Positions 21,045-29,096 of a stretch of 64,000 nt of DNA are shown in pieces. The position numbers were made by a program, and so were the translations under genes. How positions within the stretch are numbered: position 1 is the first letter of the stretch; the number at the start of each line of letters is the position of its first letter. This stretch comes from Burkholderiaceae bacterium (GTDB taxonomy: Bacteria > Pseudomonadota > Gammaproteobacteria > Burkholderiales > Burkholderiaceae_C): contig JAFMFB010000001.1 of assembly GCA_017856435.1 (NCBI GenBank), positions 1-64,000 on the forward strand, given 5' to 3'. The notes under the pieces were generated by a model, which was given only the letters and a program-made list of their open reading frames with translations, was not told where the DNA came from and searched no databases.

Positions 21045-21076
21045 CCAATTCGGGGCACACTTACTAAGGGGTTTAC

Positions 21077-22279
21077 ATGGAAGCACTCAAACAGGGCACA
21101 GACACTCTGTTCATACTGCTTGGCGCCATTATGGTTCTTGCCATGCACGCTGGCTTTGCATTCTTGGAGCTAGGCACGGTACGCCGTAAAAACCAGGTCA
21201 ATGCCCTGATCAAAATATTGGTTGATTTCTCGGTCTCCACCGTAATCTATTTTCTGGTGGGCTATGGCGTTGCGTATGGCACCGGTTTTCTGATTGGCGC
21301 CGAACAACTGGTTGCAAAAAACGGCTATGACCTGGTGAAGTTCTTTTTCCTGCTGACCTTTGCTGCCGCCATTCCTGCAATTATTTCGGGCGGCATCGCC
21401 GAACGGGCCAAGTTTTGGCCCCAGCTGATTGCCACGGCCGTTATTGTCGGTTTTATCTATCCGTTCTTTGAGGGCATCGCCTGGAACCAGCACTTTGGCG
21501 TACAGGCCTGGCTCAAAGCATTGACCGGTGAAGAGTTCCACGACTTCGCCGGCAGCATCGTGGTGCACGCCATTGGGGGCTGGCTGGCGTTGCCAGCCGT
21601 GATTTTGCTCGGTGCCCGCAGCAACCGTTACCGCAAGGATGGCGCCATCTCAGCGCATCCGCCCTCGAGCATCCCCTTCCTGGCGCTTGGGGCCTGGATT
21701 CTGGTTGTCGGCTGGTTTGGCTTTAATGTCATGAGCGCTCAGACCCTGGACAAGATATCCGGCCTGGTGGCGGTGAATTCACTCATGGCCATGGTCGGCG
21801 GCACGCTGGCCGCACTGATCGTGGGCAAGAACGACCCCGGCTTTGTGCACAACGGGCCCCTGGCCGGATTGGTGGCGGTGTGTGCGGGCTCAGACCTGAT
21901 GCACCCCTTGGGCGCCTTGGTGGTGGGGGGGGTGGCAGGCACCATATTTGTGATCATGTTCACCCTGACACAGAACAAATGGAGAGTTGATGACGTGCTA
22001 GGCGTGTGGCCCCTGCACGGACTGTGTGGAACCTGGGGCGGCGTGGCGGCAGGCATTTTTGGCAGCCAGGCCTTGGGCGGATTGGGTGGCGTCTCTTTGG
22101 GCGCACAACTTATCGGGACGGGTCTGGGCGTGGTTTGGGCCTTACTTGGGGGCTTTGTGGTCTATGGGGTTCTCAAAATGACCGTGGGGCTACGATTAAG
22201 CCAGGAGGAAGAGTTTGAGGGGGCCGACCTTTCGATCCACAAGATTGGCGCCACGCCCGACCGGGATGTGAATTGGTAA
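21077..22279 (+). CDS. amtB: Ammonium transporter (Amt family)
   Basis: Trimeric inner-membrane channel for ammonium uptake under nitrogen limitation. 400 residues with about 11 membrane spans and the family's signature blocks: MHAGFAFLELGTVRRKN near the N-terminus, DFAGSIVVHAIGGWLALP with the first pore histidine, and WPLHGLCGTWGGVAAGIFG with the second. It starts in or near TM1 with no obvious long signal peptide. The ATG is preceded by AAGGGG. No glnK/PII gene is adjacent, unlike the common glnK-amtB pair. The upstream region indicates NtrC/RpoN control. Confidence 0.95.
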   Translation: MEALKQGTDTLFILLGAIMVLAMHAGFAFLELGTVRRKNQVNALIKILVDFSVSTVIYFLVGYGVAYGTGFLIGAEQLVAKNGYDLVKFFFLLTFAAAIPAIISGGIAERAKFWPQLIATAVIVGFIYPFFEGIAWNQHFGVQAWLKALTGEEFHDFAGSIVVHAIGGWLALPAVILLGARSNRYRKDGAISAHPPSSIPFLALGAWILVVGWFGFNVMSAQTLDKISGLVAVNSLMAMVGGTLAALIVGKNDPGFVHNGPLAGLVAVCAGSDLMHPLGALVVGGVAGTIFVIMFTLTQNKWRVDDVLGVWPLHGLCGTWGGVAAGIFGSQALGGLGGVSLGAQLIGTGLGVVWALLGGFVVYGVLKMTVGLRLSQEEEFEGADLSIHKIGATPDRDVNW

Positions 22280-22317
22280 TCAAAAAACACGGCCTGTAAT
22301 TTCGCGCATAATTCGAG

Positions 22318-22342
22318 GGTGCCGCTGCATGTCAGCGGCACC
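22318..22342 (+). other. Perfect 10-bp hairpin between amtB and the first RRM gene
   Basis: GGTGCCGCTG (22318-22327) and CAGCGGCACC (22333-22342) pair perfectly around CATGT. No T run follows, so it is a poor intrinsic terminator. A CATAAT hexamer at 22307-22312 would start transcripts right at its base, making it a possible 5'-end stabilising stem of the RRM mRNA. Confidence 0.5.
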
Positions 22343-22396
22343 TTGTGGTGATCGGCCAGTATGTGGCGGCCTGAAGTGACTTGCTTGTGGCTTTCT

Positions 22397-22431
22397 GACT
22401 CCATCGCCTAATTCATAATTTCTCAGGAGTC
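22397..22431 (+). promoter_or_regulatory. Leader hairpin sequestering the ribosome-binding site, first RRM gene
   Basis: GACTCC (22397-22402) is complementary to GGAGTC (22426-22431). The second arm contains the Shine-Dalgarno AGGAG, 8 nt before the ATG. The 23-nt loop is A/T-rich. The same arrangement, with a 7-bp stem, precedes the second RRM gene, suggesting a conserved translational switch rather than chance. Confidence 0.55.
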
Positions 22432-22437
22432 CCGTTC

Positions 22438-22737
22438 ATGGGCAACAAACTTTATGTGGGCAATCTGCCCTATTCATTTCGTGACGATGATCTGCACCGT
22501 GCTTTCTCTGCGCATGGCTCGGTAACCAGCGCAAAGGTCATGATGGAGCGCGACACCGGTCGATCCAAAGGATTTGGTTTCGTCGAAATGGGCAGCGACG
22601 CTGAGGCCCAAGCCGCCATCAGCGCGTTGCATGGCCAGCAACAGGGAGGTCGCGCGCTGGTGGTTAATGAAGCGCGTCCGATGGAGCCCCGTCCTCCACG
22701 CAGTGGCGGCTATGGTGGTGGCCGCAACAACTATTGA
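22438..22737 (+). CDS. Single-RRM RNA-binding protein, paralogue 1
   Basis: 99 residues with one RNA-recognition motif (1-75): RNP2 is LYVGNL (residues 4-9) and RNP1 is KGFGFVEM, so the aromatic RNA-contact residues are present. It ends in a short glycine-rich tail (GGYGGGRNNY). Bacterial RRM proteins of this type are typically cold-induced RNA chaperones. It is a tandem paralogue of the next gene, with near-identical RNP regions and a shared leader motif, but its Gly-rich tail is shortened. It ends in its own terminator, so it is probably a separate transcript. Confidence 0.92.
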   Translation: MGNKLYVGNLPYSFRDDDLHRAFSAHGSVTSAKVMMERDTGRSKGFGFVEMGSDAEAQAAISALHGQQQGGRALVVNEARPMEPRPPRSGGYGGGRNNY

Positions 22738-22784
22738 TCATTTGCCGAAGCTTATGCCGACTCAGGTTTAAGCCACAATATCAA

Positions 22785-22814
22785 AAAAGGGGCCCAAAGA
22801 GCCCCTTTTCTTTT
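22785..22814 (+). terminator. Intrinsic terminator after the first RRM gene
   Basis: AAAAGGGGC (22785-22793) pairs with GCCCCTTTT (22801-22809) around CCAAAGA, followed by CTTTT. It is a clear Rho-independent structure separating the two RRM genes. Confidence 0.9.
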
Positions 22815-22964
22815 GAAAAGTCAGGGTTTCTACCATTTTTCACCCCCTTGTCTCGATTCAAATATTGTGCAAATAATCCTGCTCGTGAGGGGCTGGGAGG
22901 CTCTTTGCAGTAGGTGCGGTGAATTGTCGAGTACAACGTTGACGAGCTTTGGTTGGCGTATGAA

Positions 22965-22999
22965 GGACTCCATCGCTGATTTTTTTCTTACAGGAGTCC
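22965..22999 (+). promoter_or_regulatory. Leader hairpin sequestering the ribosome-binding site, second RRM gene
   Basis: GGACTCC (22965-22971) is perfectly complementary to GGAGTCC (22993-22999), which contains the AGGAG Shine-Dalgarno 7 nt before the ATG. The loop is T-rich (ATCGCTGATTTTTTTCTTACA region). It is conserved with the element before the first RRM gene and could act as an RNA thermosensor or as an autoregulatory binding site. Confidence 0.6.
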
Positions 23000-23003
23000 C
23001 TTG

Positions 23004-23408
23004 ATGGGCAACAAGCTTTACGTGGGCAATCTGCCTTATTCCGTGCGTGACGAAGACTTACAACAGGCCTTCAGCCAATTTGGATCAGTAACCAGTGCCA
23101 AGGTCATGATGGAGCGCGATACCGGTCGCTCCAAAGGTTTTGGTTTTGTCGAAATGGGCAGCGATGCCGAGGCACAGGCCGCCATTGGCGGCATGAATGG
23201 TCAACCCCTTAACGGGCGCAGTCTGGTTGTCAACGAGGCACGCCCCATGGAGCCACGTCCTCCACGTACCGGCGGGTATGGCGGTGGTGGGGGGGGTGGC
23301 GGTGGCTATGGTCGTCGTGATGGCGGCGGCGGTGGGGGTGACGGCGGTTTTCGCAGCCCCTACGGCGGACCCCGAGGTGGTGGTGGCGGTGGTCGTCAGA
23401 GCTACTGA
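23004..23408 (+). CDS. Glycine-rich RRM RNA-binding protein, paralogue 2
   Basis: 134 residues. The RRM (1-75) has RNP2 LYVGNL and RNP1 KGFGFVEM, followed by a Gly-rich, Arg/Tyr-dotted tail (about 90-134, YGRRDGGGGGGDGGF-type repeats) as in cold-inducible glycine-rich RNA-binding proteins. The ATG at 23004 is used; a TTG one codon earlier is in frame but mis-spaced from AGGAG. Over the first about 90 residues it is nearly identical to paralogue 1, and the DNA is also highly similar, indicating a recent tandem duplication with divergence of the tail. Confidence 0.92.
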   Translation: MGNKLYVGNLPYSVRDEDLQQAFSQFGSVTSAKVMMERDTGRSKGFGFVEMGSDAEAQAAIGGMNGQPLNGRSLVVNEARPMEPRPPRTGGYGGGGGGGGGYGRRDGGGGGGDGGFRSPYGGPRGGGGGGRQSY

Positions 23409-23440
23409 TCGTCAAGCACCCTCCTAAACCAGGAACTTCA

Positions 23441-23473
23441 TTAAAAGCCCCGGCCAGGGGCTTTTAATTTTTT
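23441..23473 (+). terminator. Bidirectional terminator between RRM2 and the convergent SDR gene
   Basis: TTAAAAGCCCC (23441-23451) pairs with GGGGCTTTTAA (23457-23467) around GGCCA, with TTTTTT following on the plus strand. The minus-strand side overlaps the stop codon of the SDR gene (23464-23466), so the element serves both genes. Confidence 0.88.
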
Positions 23474-24264
23474 GGGCCACCCTTCTGGCTGGGCACCCGA
23501 TGCTTGCGAGGTTTTCCTTGCAGGATGCGATCAAACCAGGCATCTGGCAAAACACGCAGCAGCCGGGCGACCCAAGCCATTTGCCAAGGAATAACGCGAT
23601 GACTTTCGCCCAGGGCGATTGACTTGACGGCTTGTTTGGCGAAATCCGGTGCGGGCATGAGAAATGGCATCGCATAGCGGTTCTGGCGGGTCAGTGGAGT
23701 GTCAATATAGCCCGGGCTGAGAGTCACAACCTTCACGCCGCTACCACGCAGTTCACCACGCAGACTTTCACAATAGCTGATCACGGCAGCCTTGCTGGCG
23801 CAGTAGGCGCCATGGCCGGGCAGCCCTCGTATGCCTGCCACACTGGCCAGGCCTACCAGACGGCCTGAACCTCGCTCGCGCATGGCGCTGATAAACGGAT
23901 GAAAAGTAGCGGCCAGGCCTACGTTGTTGACGGCAAAGGTCTGCGCCATGACCTTCAGGTCCTCGCGTTCGACGCTATCCATGCCCAGGCTGATGCCGGC
24001 ATTGGCAACCACCACATCGGGCAAACCGAGTTCAGCCAGACAGGCCTGCGCCGCACCAATGATGCTGTCGTGATCCGCCACATCGGCGCCATAGACCCGG
24101 CATTGTGCCGGTGTCAAACCCCGCTCTTGTGCCCAAGCCTGCATCAGATGGGCACGCCTGCCGACCAGGGCCAATCGCCAGCCCTCAAAAAAATATTGTT
24201 GCGCCAACGCCTGCCCAATGCCGCTGGAGGCGCCCGTGATGAAAACCAGGGGAGACATCGGCAT
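23464..24264 (-). CDS. Short-chain dehydrogenase/reductase
   Basis: 266-residue NAD(P)-dependent oxidoreductase of the classical SDR family. The cofactor motif TGASSGIG is at residues 10-17, NAG lies in VVANAGISL, and the catalytic Ser and the YCASK (YxxxK) motif are present. The hydrophobic C-terminus (IPWQMAWVARLLRVLPDAWFD) may dock to a membrane. It lies 10 bp downstream of lptC and probably belongs to the kdsD-kdsC-lptC transcript, where lptA-lptB are normally found. Substrate unknown. The start may be 24264 or 24258. Confidence 0.9.
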   Translation of the reverse strand: MPMSPLVFITGASSGIGQALAQQYFFEGWRLALVGRRAHLMQAWAQERGLTPAQCRVYGADVADHDSIIGAAQACLAELGLPDVVVANAGISLGMDSVEREDLKVMAQTFAVNNVGLAATFHPFISAMRERGSGRLVGLASVAGIRGLPGHGAYCASKAAVISYCESLRGELRGSGVKVVTLSPGYIDTPLTRQNRYAMPFLMPAPDFAKQAVKSIALGESHRVIPWQMAWVARLLRVLPDAWFDRILQGKPRKHRVPSQKGGPKN

Positions 24265-24274
24265 GCCGCGCTGC

Positions 24275-24877
24275 TCAGTGATCTGTCTTGGGCATCAGCA
24301 TACCGCGCACCCGGCCACTGAGATCGATCAGCTGGTCGATGTTGTCAAATTCCATGCTGTCGGCGGTAAAGCGATCCTTGCCGCGCACCAATTCAACCGG
24401 TTTGTTGGTCCGAACGCGTTCCGTGTCCAGGTCCGCATGCAAAAACTCGCTTCTCAGGCTCATTCGCGGCCTGTCAGCAATCGCCTCACGCACCACCAGG
24501 GCGTCGCCAATCAGTTGAACCTGAGATGCATCGGAGTTGGTCAGTGCGCGTCGTGCCGTTGCCAGCGTGACTTGCCCCTTGTTGTCAACCGAACGGATTC
24601 GGACCTGGTCAATTTCCAGCGTATCGTCGTCCCGGTAATGTCGCGCCTGCTCACCCATGATTTCGCTGCGTAATCGCCCATTGGGATCAAAGGACTTCAG
24701 GGAAAACTGGTGAGCAAAATAATCGGGCTCGTGACGGGCCGGCTTGTCGGGAGCGGGCTTTTCAAAAACAGGGGTACTTCGCAACAACCAGTAGGTCAGC
24801 AAGGCCAGCACCCCCATCAAGAGGGTAGGCAGGTAAAGCGATAGCCGCTCCCAAGCAAAGCGCAGACGATAGATCAC
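24275..24877 (-). CDS. lptC: LPS export periplasmic/bitopic protein LptC
   Basis: 200-residue bitopic inner-membrane protein that hands LPS from LptBFG to the LptA bridge. The N-terminal TM helix is YLPTLLMGVLALLTYWLLRS (about 14-33), followed by a periplasmic beta-jellyroll (DYFAHQFSLKSFDPNGRL). The start is GTG at 24877, overlapping the kdsC stop (GTGA), so translation is coupled. lptA and lptB, usual downstream neighbours, are not in this cluster. Confidence 0.9.
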   Translation of the reverse strand: MIYRLRFAWERLSLYLPTLLMGVLALLTYWLLRSTPVFEKPAPDKPARHEPDYFAHQFSLKSFDPNGRLRSEIMGEQARHYRDDDTLEIDQVRIRSVDNKGQVTLATARRALTNSDASQVQLIGDALVVREAIADRPRMSLRSEFLHADLDTERVRTNKPVELVRGKDRFTADSMEFDNIDQLIDLSGRVRGMLMPKTDH

Positions 24878-25422
24878 CGCAAGCGCTCTTCAAGCAGTTG
24901 GGCATAGCGCCCGCTGGCCACCAGCAACAAATCACAGAACTCGCGCGCCGCGCCATGGCCACCCTGGGCGCGGGTCACATACTGCGCACGTGCGCGCACC
25001 TCGGCATGCGCGTTGCTCGGCGCAGCGGCAAACGCGCAACGTGTCAGCACCGGTAAATCCGGCCAGTCATCCCCGATGGCGGCAGCGCTGGCCCAGTTCA
25101 GCCCCAGTTCAGCCAGCGCTTTTTCGGCCACCGGCAGCTTGTCTTGCGCACCAAAAAAAGCATGTTCAACCCCAAGCGCCTTCAGGCGCAAGCGCAACGG
25201 TGGACTGTCGCGGCCCGTGATGACCACCGGCATAATCCCGGCGGCTTGCAGCAGCTTGAGACCCAGACCATCCAGGATATTGAAACGCTTGAGAGTCTCC
25301 CCCTGATCAGAAAAATACAGGCCCCCATCCGTCAGCACACCATCAATATCAAAAAAGGCCAACCGCATCCCTTGTGCCTGCAACAAGAGTTCGGGCTCGA
25401 AGTTCAAGGCGGGGGTCGACAT
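24874..25422 (-). CDS. kdsC: 3-deoxy-D-manno-octulosonate 8-phosphate phosphatase KdsC
   Basis: HAD-superfamily phosphatase releasing Kdo from Kdo-8-phosphate. 182 residues of minimal C0-type HAD fold. The nucleophile motif FFDIDGVLTDGGLYF has Asp25 and Asp27, then VITGRDSPPL (motif II Thr), a conserved Lys in AQDKLPV, and AAIGDDWPDLPV (motif IV). The stop overlaps the lptC GTG and the start is 3 bp after the kdsD stop. Confidence 0.95.
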   Translation of the reverse strand: MSTPALNFEPELLLQAQGMRLAFFDIDGVLTDGGLYFSDQGETLKRFNILDGLGLKLLQAAGIMPVVITGRDSPPLRLRLKALGVEHAFFGAQDKLPVAEKALAELGLNWASAAAIGDDWPDLPVLTRCAFAAAPSNAHAEVRARAQYVTRAQGGHGAAREFCDLLLVASGRYAQLLEERLR

Positions 25423-25425
25423 TTT

Positions 25426-26427
25426 TTAGATAACCTTGGCGCGCATGAGGTCGTTACTGTTGAGGGCGCCGCAGAGTTTTTGTTCGCTATCAACGACCAG
25501 CACGCTGGTAATTTTTCGCGCCTCCATCATCTCGGCCGCCTCAACGGCCAGTGCGTCCGCCTGGATCGTCACTGGATTGGCATGCATGAACTGAGCCGCA
25601 CGGCCACTGCGCAGATCAACGCCTTTCTCAACGAGACGGCGCAAATCACCATCGGTAAATATTCCGATGACCAATCCGGCTTCATCAACCACCGCCGTGG
25701 CTCCCAGACCTTTGGCGCTCATTTCTCGCATGAGCGTGCTGAAGTCGGCCTGTGCGGACACGCGCGGCACGGCCTCGCCACTGCGCATGATGTCGCTCAC
25801 CAGTGTCAGCAGCTTGCGCCCCAGAGCGCCTCCGGGGTGTGATCTGGCAAAGTCTTCGGCCTTGAAGCCGCGCGCATCGAGCAAGGCCACGGCCAAGGCA
25901 TCGCTCAGGGCAAGTTGTGCCGTGGTGCTGGCTGTAGGCGCCAGATTCAGCGGGCACGCCTCCTGATCAACGCCGCTGTCAAGCACCAGGTCCGCATGAC
26001 GGGCCAGGGTGGACTGAGGGTTACCGGTCATGGCGATCAACTTGACGCCCTGCCGTTTCAGAACAGGCAAGATGGCCGTCAGCTCCTCGGACTCACCGCT
26101 ATTGGAAATGGCCAGCACCAGATCAGCGGGGGTGATCATGCCCAGGTCCCCATGGCTGGCTTCAGCGGGATGAACAAACATCGCCGGCGTTCCGGTAGAA
26201 GCCAGGGTGGCCACGGTCTTGCGGCCAATATGGCCGCTCTTGCCCATGCCCATGACAACCACCCGACCCTGAACCTCGAGCACCATGCCCACGGCCCGGG
26301 CGAAGTCCGCCCCAAGCCGCAGGCGCAAGCCCAGCACTGCCTGCGCCTCGATGTCCAGAGTTTCGCGCGCCAGTCGCAAGGCCCGCTCAGGGTCAAGCAG
26401 ACGACTTGAGTTTGCAGGGATCTTCAT
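25426..26427 (-). CDS. kdsD: Arabinose-5-phosphate isomerase KdsD (SIS + tandem CBS)
   Basis: Interconverts ribulose-5-phosphate and arabinose-5-phosphate, the first step of Kdo synthesis. 333 residues. The SIS domain (about 40-180) contains GMGKSGHIGRK and the sugar-phosphate loop SNSGESEEL. Two CBS domains fill about 205-333. It is the first gene of kdsD-kdsC-lptC-SDR and divergent from the CPA2 antiporter across 79 bp, an arrangement common in proteobacteria. Confidence 0.95.
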   Translation of the reverse strand: MKIPANSSRLLDPERALRLARETLDIEAQAVLGLRLRLGADFARAVGMVLEVQGRVVVMGMGKSGHIGRKTVATLASTGTPAMFVHPAEASHGDLGMITPADLVLAISNSGESEELTAILPVLKRQGVKLIAMTGNPQSTLARHADLVLDSGVDQEACPLNLAPTASTTAQLALSDALAVALLDARGFKAEDFARSHPGGALGRKLLTLVSDIMRSGEAVPRVSAQADFSTLMREMSAKGLGATAVVDEAGLVIGIFTDGDLRRLVEKGVDLRSGRAAQFMHANPVTIQADALAVEAAEMMEARKITSVLVVDSEQKLCGALNSNDLMRAKVI

Positions 26428-26506
26428 GGGCTGATTCTATCGAGTGGCTACCGAGCGTGGGTGTGGGCCTGCCGTTTGCCTGCTCAGGCTTGTTAGTATT
26501 CACGCC

Positions 26507-28489
26507 ATGGGAGCACTTGAACTGACCTTGCTGTACCTGCTGGCCTCCGTCCTGGGGGTGGTGGCCTGCCGCTTCCTGAAACTCCCCCCCATGCTCGGCT
26601 ATCTGGTGGTGGGCATCCTGATTGGCCCCAACGCGCTGGCACTGGCGCAGAACTCGGAGGGGGTGCGACATCTGGCGGAGTTTGGCGTAGTCTTCCTGAT
26701 GTTTGTCATCGGGCTGGAGTTCAACCTGCCCAAGTTGCGTGCCATGCGCCGACATGTCTTTGGCCTGGGCCTGCTTCAGGTGCTGTTGACCATGGCGATC
26801 ACTTTTGTGGCCTGCATGTCGCTGGGTCTTTATTTGCCCGCCCTGAACATGGCCTGGCCGACTGCGGTAGCACTTTCAGGCGTCATGGCCATGAGCAGCA
26901 CCGCCATTGTGGGCAAACTGATGGCCGATCGACTGGAGCTCGATAGCGAGCATGGTCAACGCGTCATCGGGATTTTGCTGTTTCAGGATTTGGCTGTGGT
27001 GCCTCTCTTGGTGCTGATCCCGGCATTGGGCAGCACGCCCGACCAGATGCTGACTTCTTTGGGTTTGGCCCTGATCAAGGCCGTGGTCTTGCTGGCCTTG
27101 CTCTTGCTCGGTGGTCAGCGGGTCATGCGTTGGTGGCTCACACTGGTGGCGCGTCGTAAGACCAATGAGTTGTTCATGCTCAACCTGCTGTTGGTCACGC
27201 TAGGGCTTGCCTGGCTCACCGAACTGGCCGGTCTTAGCCTGGCGCTGGGGGCTTTTGTGGCCGGCATGTTGATTTCAGAAACCGAGTTCAAGCACCAGGT
27301 TGAAACCGACATCCGCCCATTTCACGACATCTTGTTAGGCCTTTTCTTTGTCACGATTGGCATGCTGCTGGACTGGCACATTGTCTGGAGTCAGCTGGGC
27401 CTGGTGCTGATATTTCTGATCGCCTCGCTGTTACTGAAGTTGGGGCTGATCACCGTGTTGACCCGGTTGTTGGGAGCCTCAACTGGGGTGGCTCTGCGCA
27501 CCGGCCTTTATCTGGCGCAGGGGGGTGAGTTTGGCTTTGTGTTGTTGACTTTGGCTCAGACTGAGCGGCTGATGGGTGCCAGCCTGCTCAACCCGATCCT
27601 GGCCTCGATGGTCATTTCCATGCTGGCAACGCCTTTCATCATTAACTACAGCAACACGCTGGTCATGAAGCTGGTCTCAAGCGATTGGTTGCAACAGTCG
27701 CTGCAAATGACCAATATTGCGCGCACATCCATCAACACCAGCCAGCATGTGATCATTTGCGGTTATGGCCGTTGTGGACAAAACCTGGCGCGAATTCTTG
27801 ACACCCAGAAGATTCCTCATATGGCCCTGGACCTCGACCCCGACCGCGTCCGGCAGGCCAACGCTGCCGGCCATTCCGTGGCCTTTGGCGATGCGACTCG
27901 TCTGCAAGCCTTGTTGGCAGCCGGCCTGCACCGCGCCAGTGCGATGGTCATTACCTACCTGGATGTGCCCAGTTCGCTCAAGGTACTGGCGCTGGTGCGC
28001 GAACACGCGCCCCAGTTGCCAGTGATCGTACGAACCCAGGACGATGCGCCGCTGGAGCGACTGCAGGCGGCAGGCGCCACCGAGGTGGTGCCTGAGGCTA
28101 TCGAAGGCTCGCTGATGCTGGCCAGTCATGCGCTGGCGCTGCTGGGCGTGCCGATGCGCCGCGTCATTCGCATCGTGCAGGACCAGCGTGATGCGCGCTA
28201 CAACCTGTTGCGCGGCTACTTTCATGGCTCTGATGATGCAGCCCTTGAGGAGGGCGCCCAGGAACGTCTGTCCAGCATCACCCTGCCGGCTGGCTGTGTC
28301 TGGGCGGGCCAAACCGTTGCTGCCTTGATGCTGGCCCTGCCCGCTGTACGTATTATCAATTTGCGCCGTCACAACGGTAAAAATATGGCCGCCACTGAAG
28401 CGCTTGTGTTGGAGGAGGGTGACACGCTGGTCCTGTCGGGGCAGGCAGAACCCCTGGCGCTGGCCGAAGCGCTTATTTTGAAAACCTGA
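26507..28489 (+). CDS. CPA2-family monovalent cation:proton antiporter with TrkA-N/TrkA-C domains (KefB/YbaL-like)
   Basis: 660-residue inner-membrane protein. The Na+/H+ exchanger domain (about 1-385) has about 12 spans, including [19 protein letters not shown] and [16 protein letters not shown]. The TrkA-N NAD-binding domain (about 410-525) has [16 protein letters not shown]. TrkA-C follows at about 565-655. This architecture is that of KefB/KefC/YbaL potassium-efflux-type proteins gated by nucleotide or glutathione ligands. ATG 26507 is chosen; an earlier in-frame start at 26444 would add a non-conserved 21-residue tail. It is divergent from kdsD and 10 bp upstream of apt. Confidence 0.92.
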   Translation: MGALELTLLYLLASVLGVVACRFLKLPPMLGYLVVGILIGPNALALAQNSEGVRHLAEFGVVFLMFVIGLEFNLPKLRAMRRHVFGLGLLQVLLTMAITFVACMSLGLYLPALNMAWPTAVALSGVMAMSSTAIVGKLMADRLELDSEHGQRVIGILLFQDLAVVPLLVLIPALGSTPDQMLTSLGLALIKAVVLLALLLLGGQRVMRWWLTLVARRKTNELFMLNLLLVTLGLAWLTELAGLSLALGAFVAGMLISETEFKHQVETDIRPFHDILLGLFFVTIGMLLDWHIVWSQLGLVLIFLIASLLLKLGLITVLTRLLGASTGVALRTGLYLAQGGEFGFVLLTLAQTERLMGASLLNPILASMVISMLATPFIINYSNTLVMKLVSSDWLQQSLQMTNIARTSINTSQHVIICGYGRCGQNLARILDTQKIPHMALDLDPDRVRQANAAGHSVAFGDATRLQALLAAGLHRASAMVITYLDVPSSLKVLALVREHAPQLPVIVRTQDDAPLERLQAAGATEVVPEAIEGSLMLASHALALLGVPMRRVIRIVQDQRDARYNLLRGYFHGSDDAALEEGAQERLSSITLPAGCVWAGQTVAALMLALPAVRIINLRRHNGKNMAATEALVLEEGDTLVLSGQAEPLALAEALILKT

Positions 28490-28499
28490 GGAGTTCAAC

Positions 28500-29054
28500 A
28501 TGCCCGAGCTCAACGTCAGCGATTACCTGCGCAAGCACATTCGAACCGTGCCGGACTGGCCAGTGCCAGGGGTACAGTTTCGTGACATCACGCCCTTGTT
28601 GCAAGACCCGCAGGTTTTTCGGGTGATGGTGGATGCCTTTGTGCACCGGTACATGGACCCGGCCATGCGGCCCGATGTGGTGGCCGGCCTGGATGCGCGA
28701 GGCTTTATTCTTGGCTCGGTGATTGCCTATGAGCTTACCGTCGGGTTCGTGCCGATCCGAAAAAAAGGCAAGCTGCCATTTCGAACCGTGGAACAAACCT
28801 ACGAGTTGGAATACGGCAGCGCAACCGTTGAACTGCACACCGATGCGGTGCAGCCTGGGCAAAAGGTTTTGCTGGTTGACGACCTGATCGCAACCGGGGG
28901 CACCATGATGGCGGGCTTGCAGCTGCTTAAAAAATTGGGGGCCGAGGTTTTGGAGGGTTGCGCCATTGTGGACTTGCCTGAGCTGGGCGGATCGGCCAAG
29001 TTGCGGGCGGCTGGACTGCCACTCTTTACGCTAGTGGATTTTGCAGGGCACTGA
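28500..29054 (+). CDS. apt: Adenine phosphoribosyltransferase
   Basis: Salvages adenine to AMP with PRPP. 184 residues. The PRPP-binding motif [16 protein letters not shown] lies at about 123-138, and the N-terminal [21 protein letters not shown] is the Apt signature. GAGG precedes the ATG. It follows the antiporter by 10 bp and likely shares its transcript; it converges with mnmE. Confidence 0.96.
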   Translation: MPELNVSDYLRKHIRTVPDWPVPGVQFRDITPLLQDPQVFRVMVDAFVHRYMDPAMRPDVVAGLDARGFILGSVIAYELTVGFVPIRKKGKLPFRTVEQTYELEYGSATVELHTDAVQPGQKVLLVDDLIATGGTMMAGLQLLKKLGAEVLEGCAIVDLPELGGSAKLRAAGLPLFTLVDFAGH

Positions 29055-29096
29055 GGTCTTTGCTGTCCTGCCGTATTCCTTCCGCCAACAAACCAA

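Larger units (their letters stand above)
20724..21076. other. 353-bp divergent intergenic region, metX / amtB
   Basis: Longest non-coding stretch in the window. The left half holds the metX leader (attenuator, SAM-II-like aptamer, candidate -10). The right half holds the amtB control region (NtrC-like site, sigma54-type promoter, AAGGGG ribosome-binding site). No open reading frame here looks coding. Confidence 0.85.
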
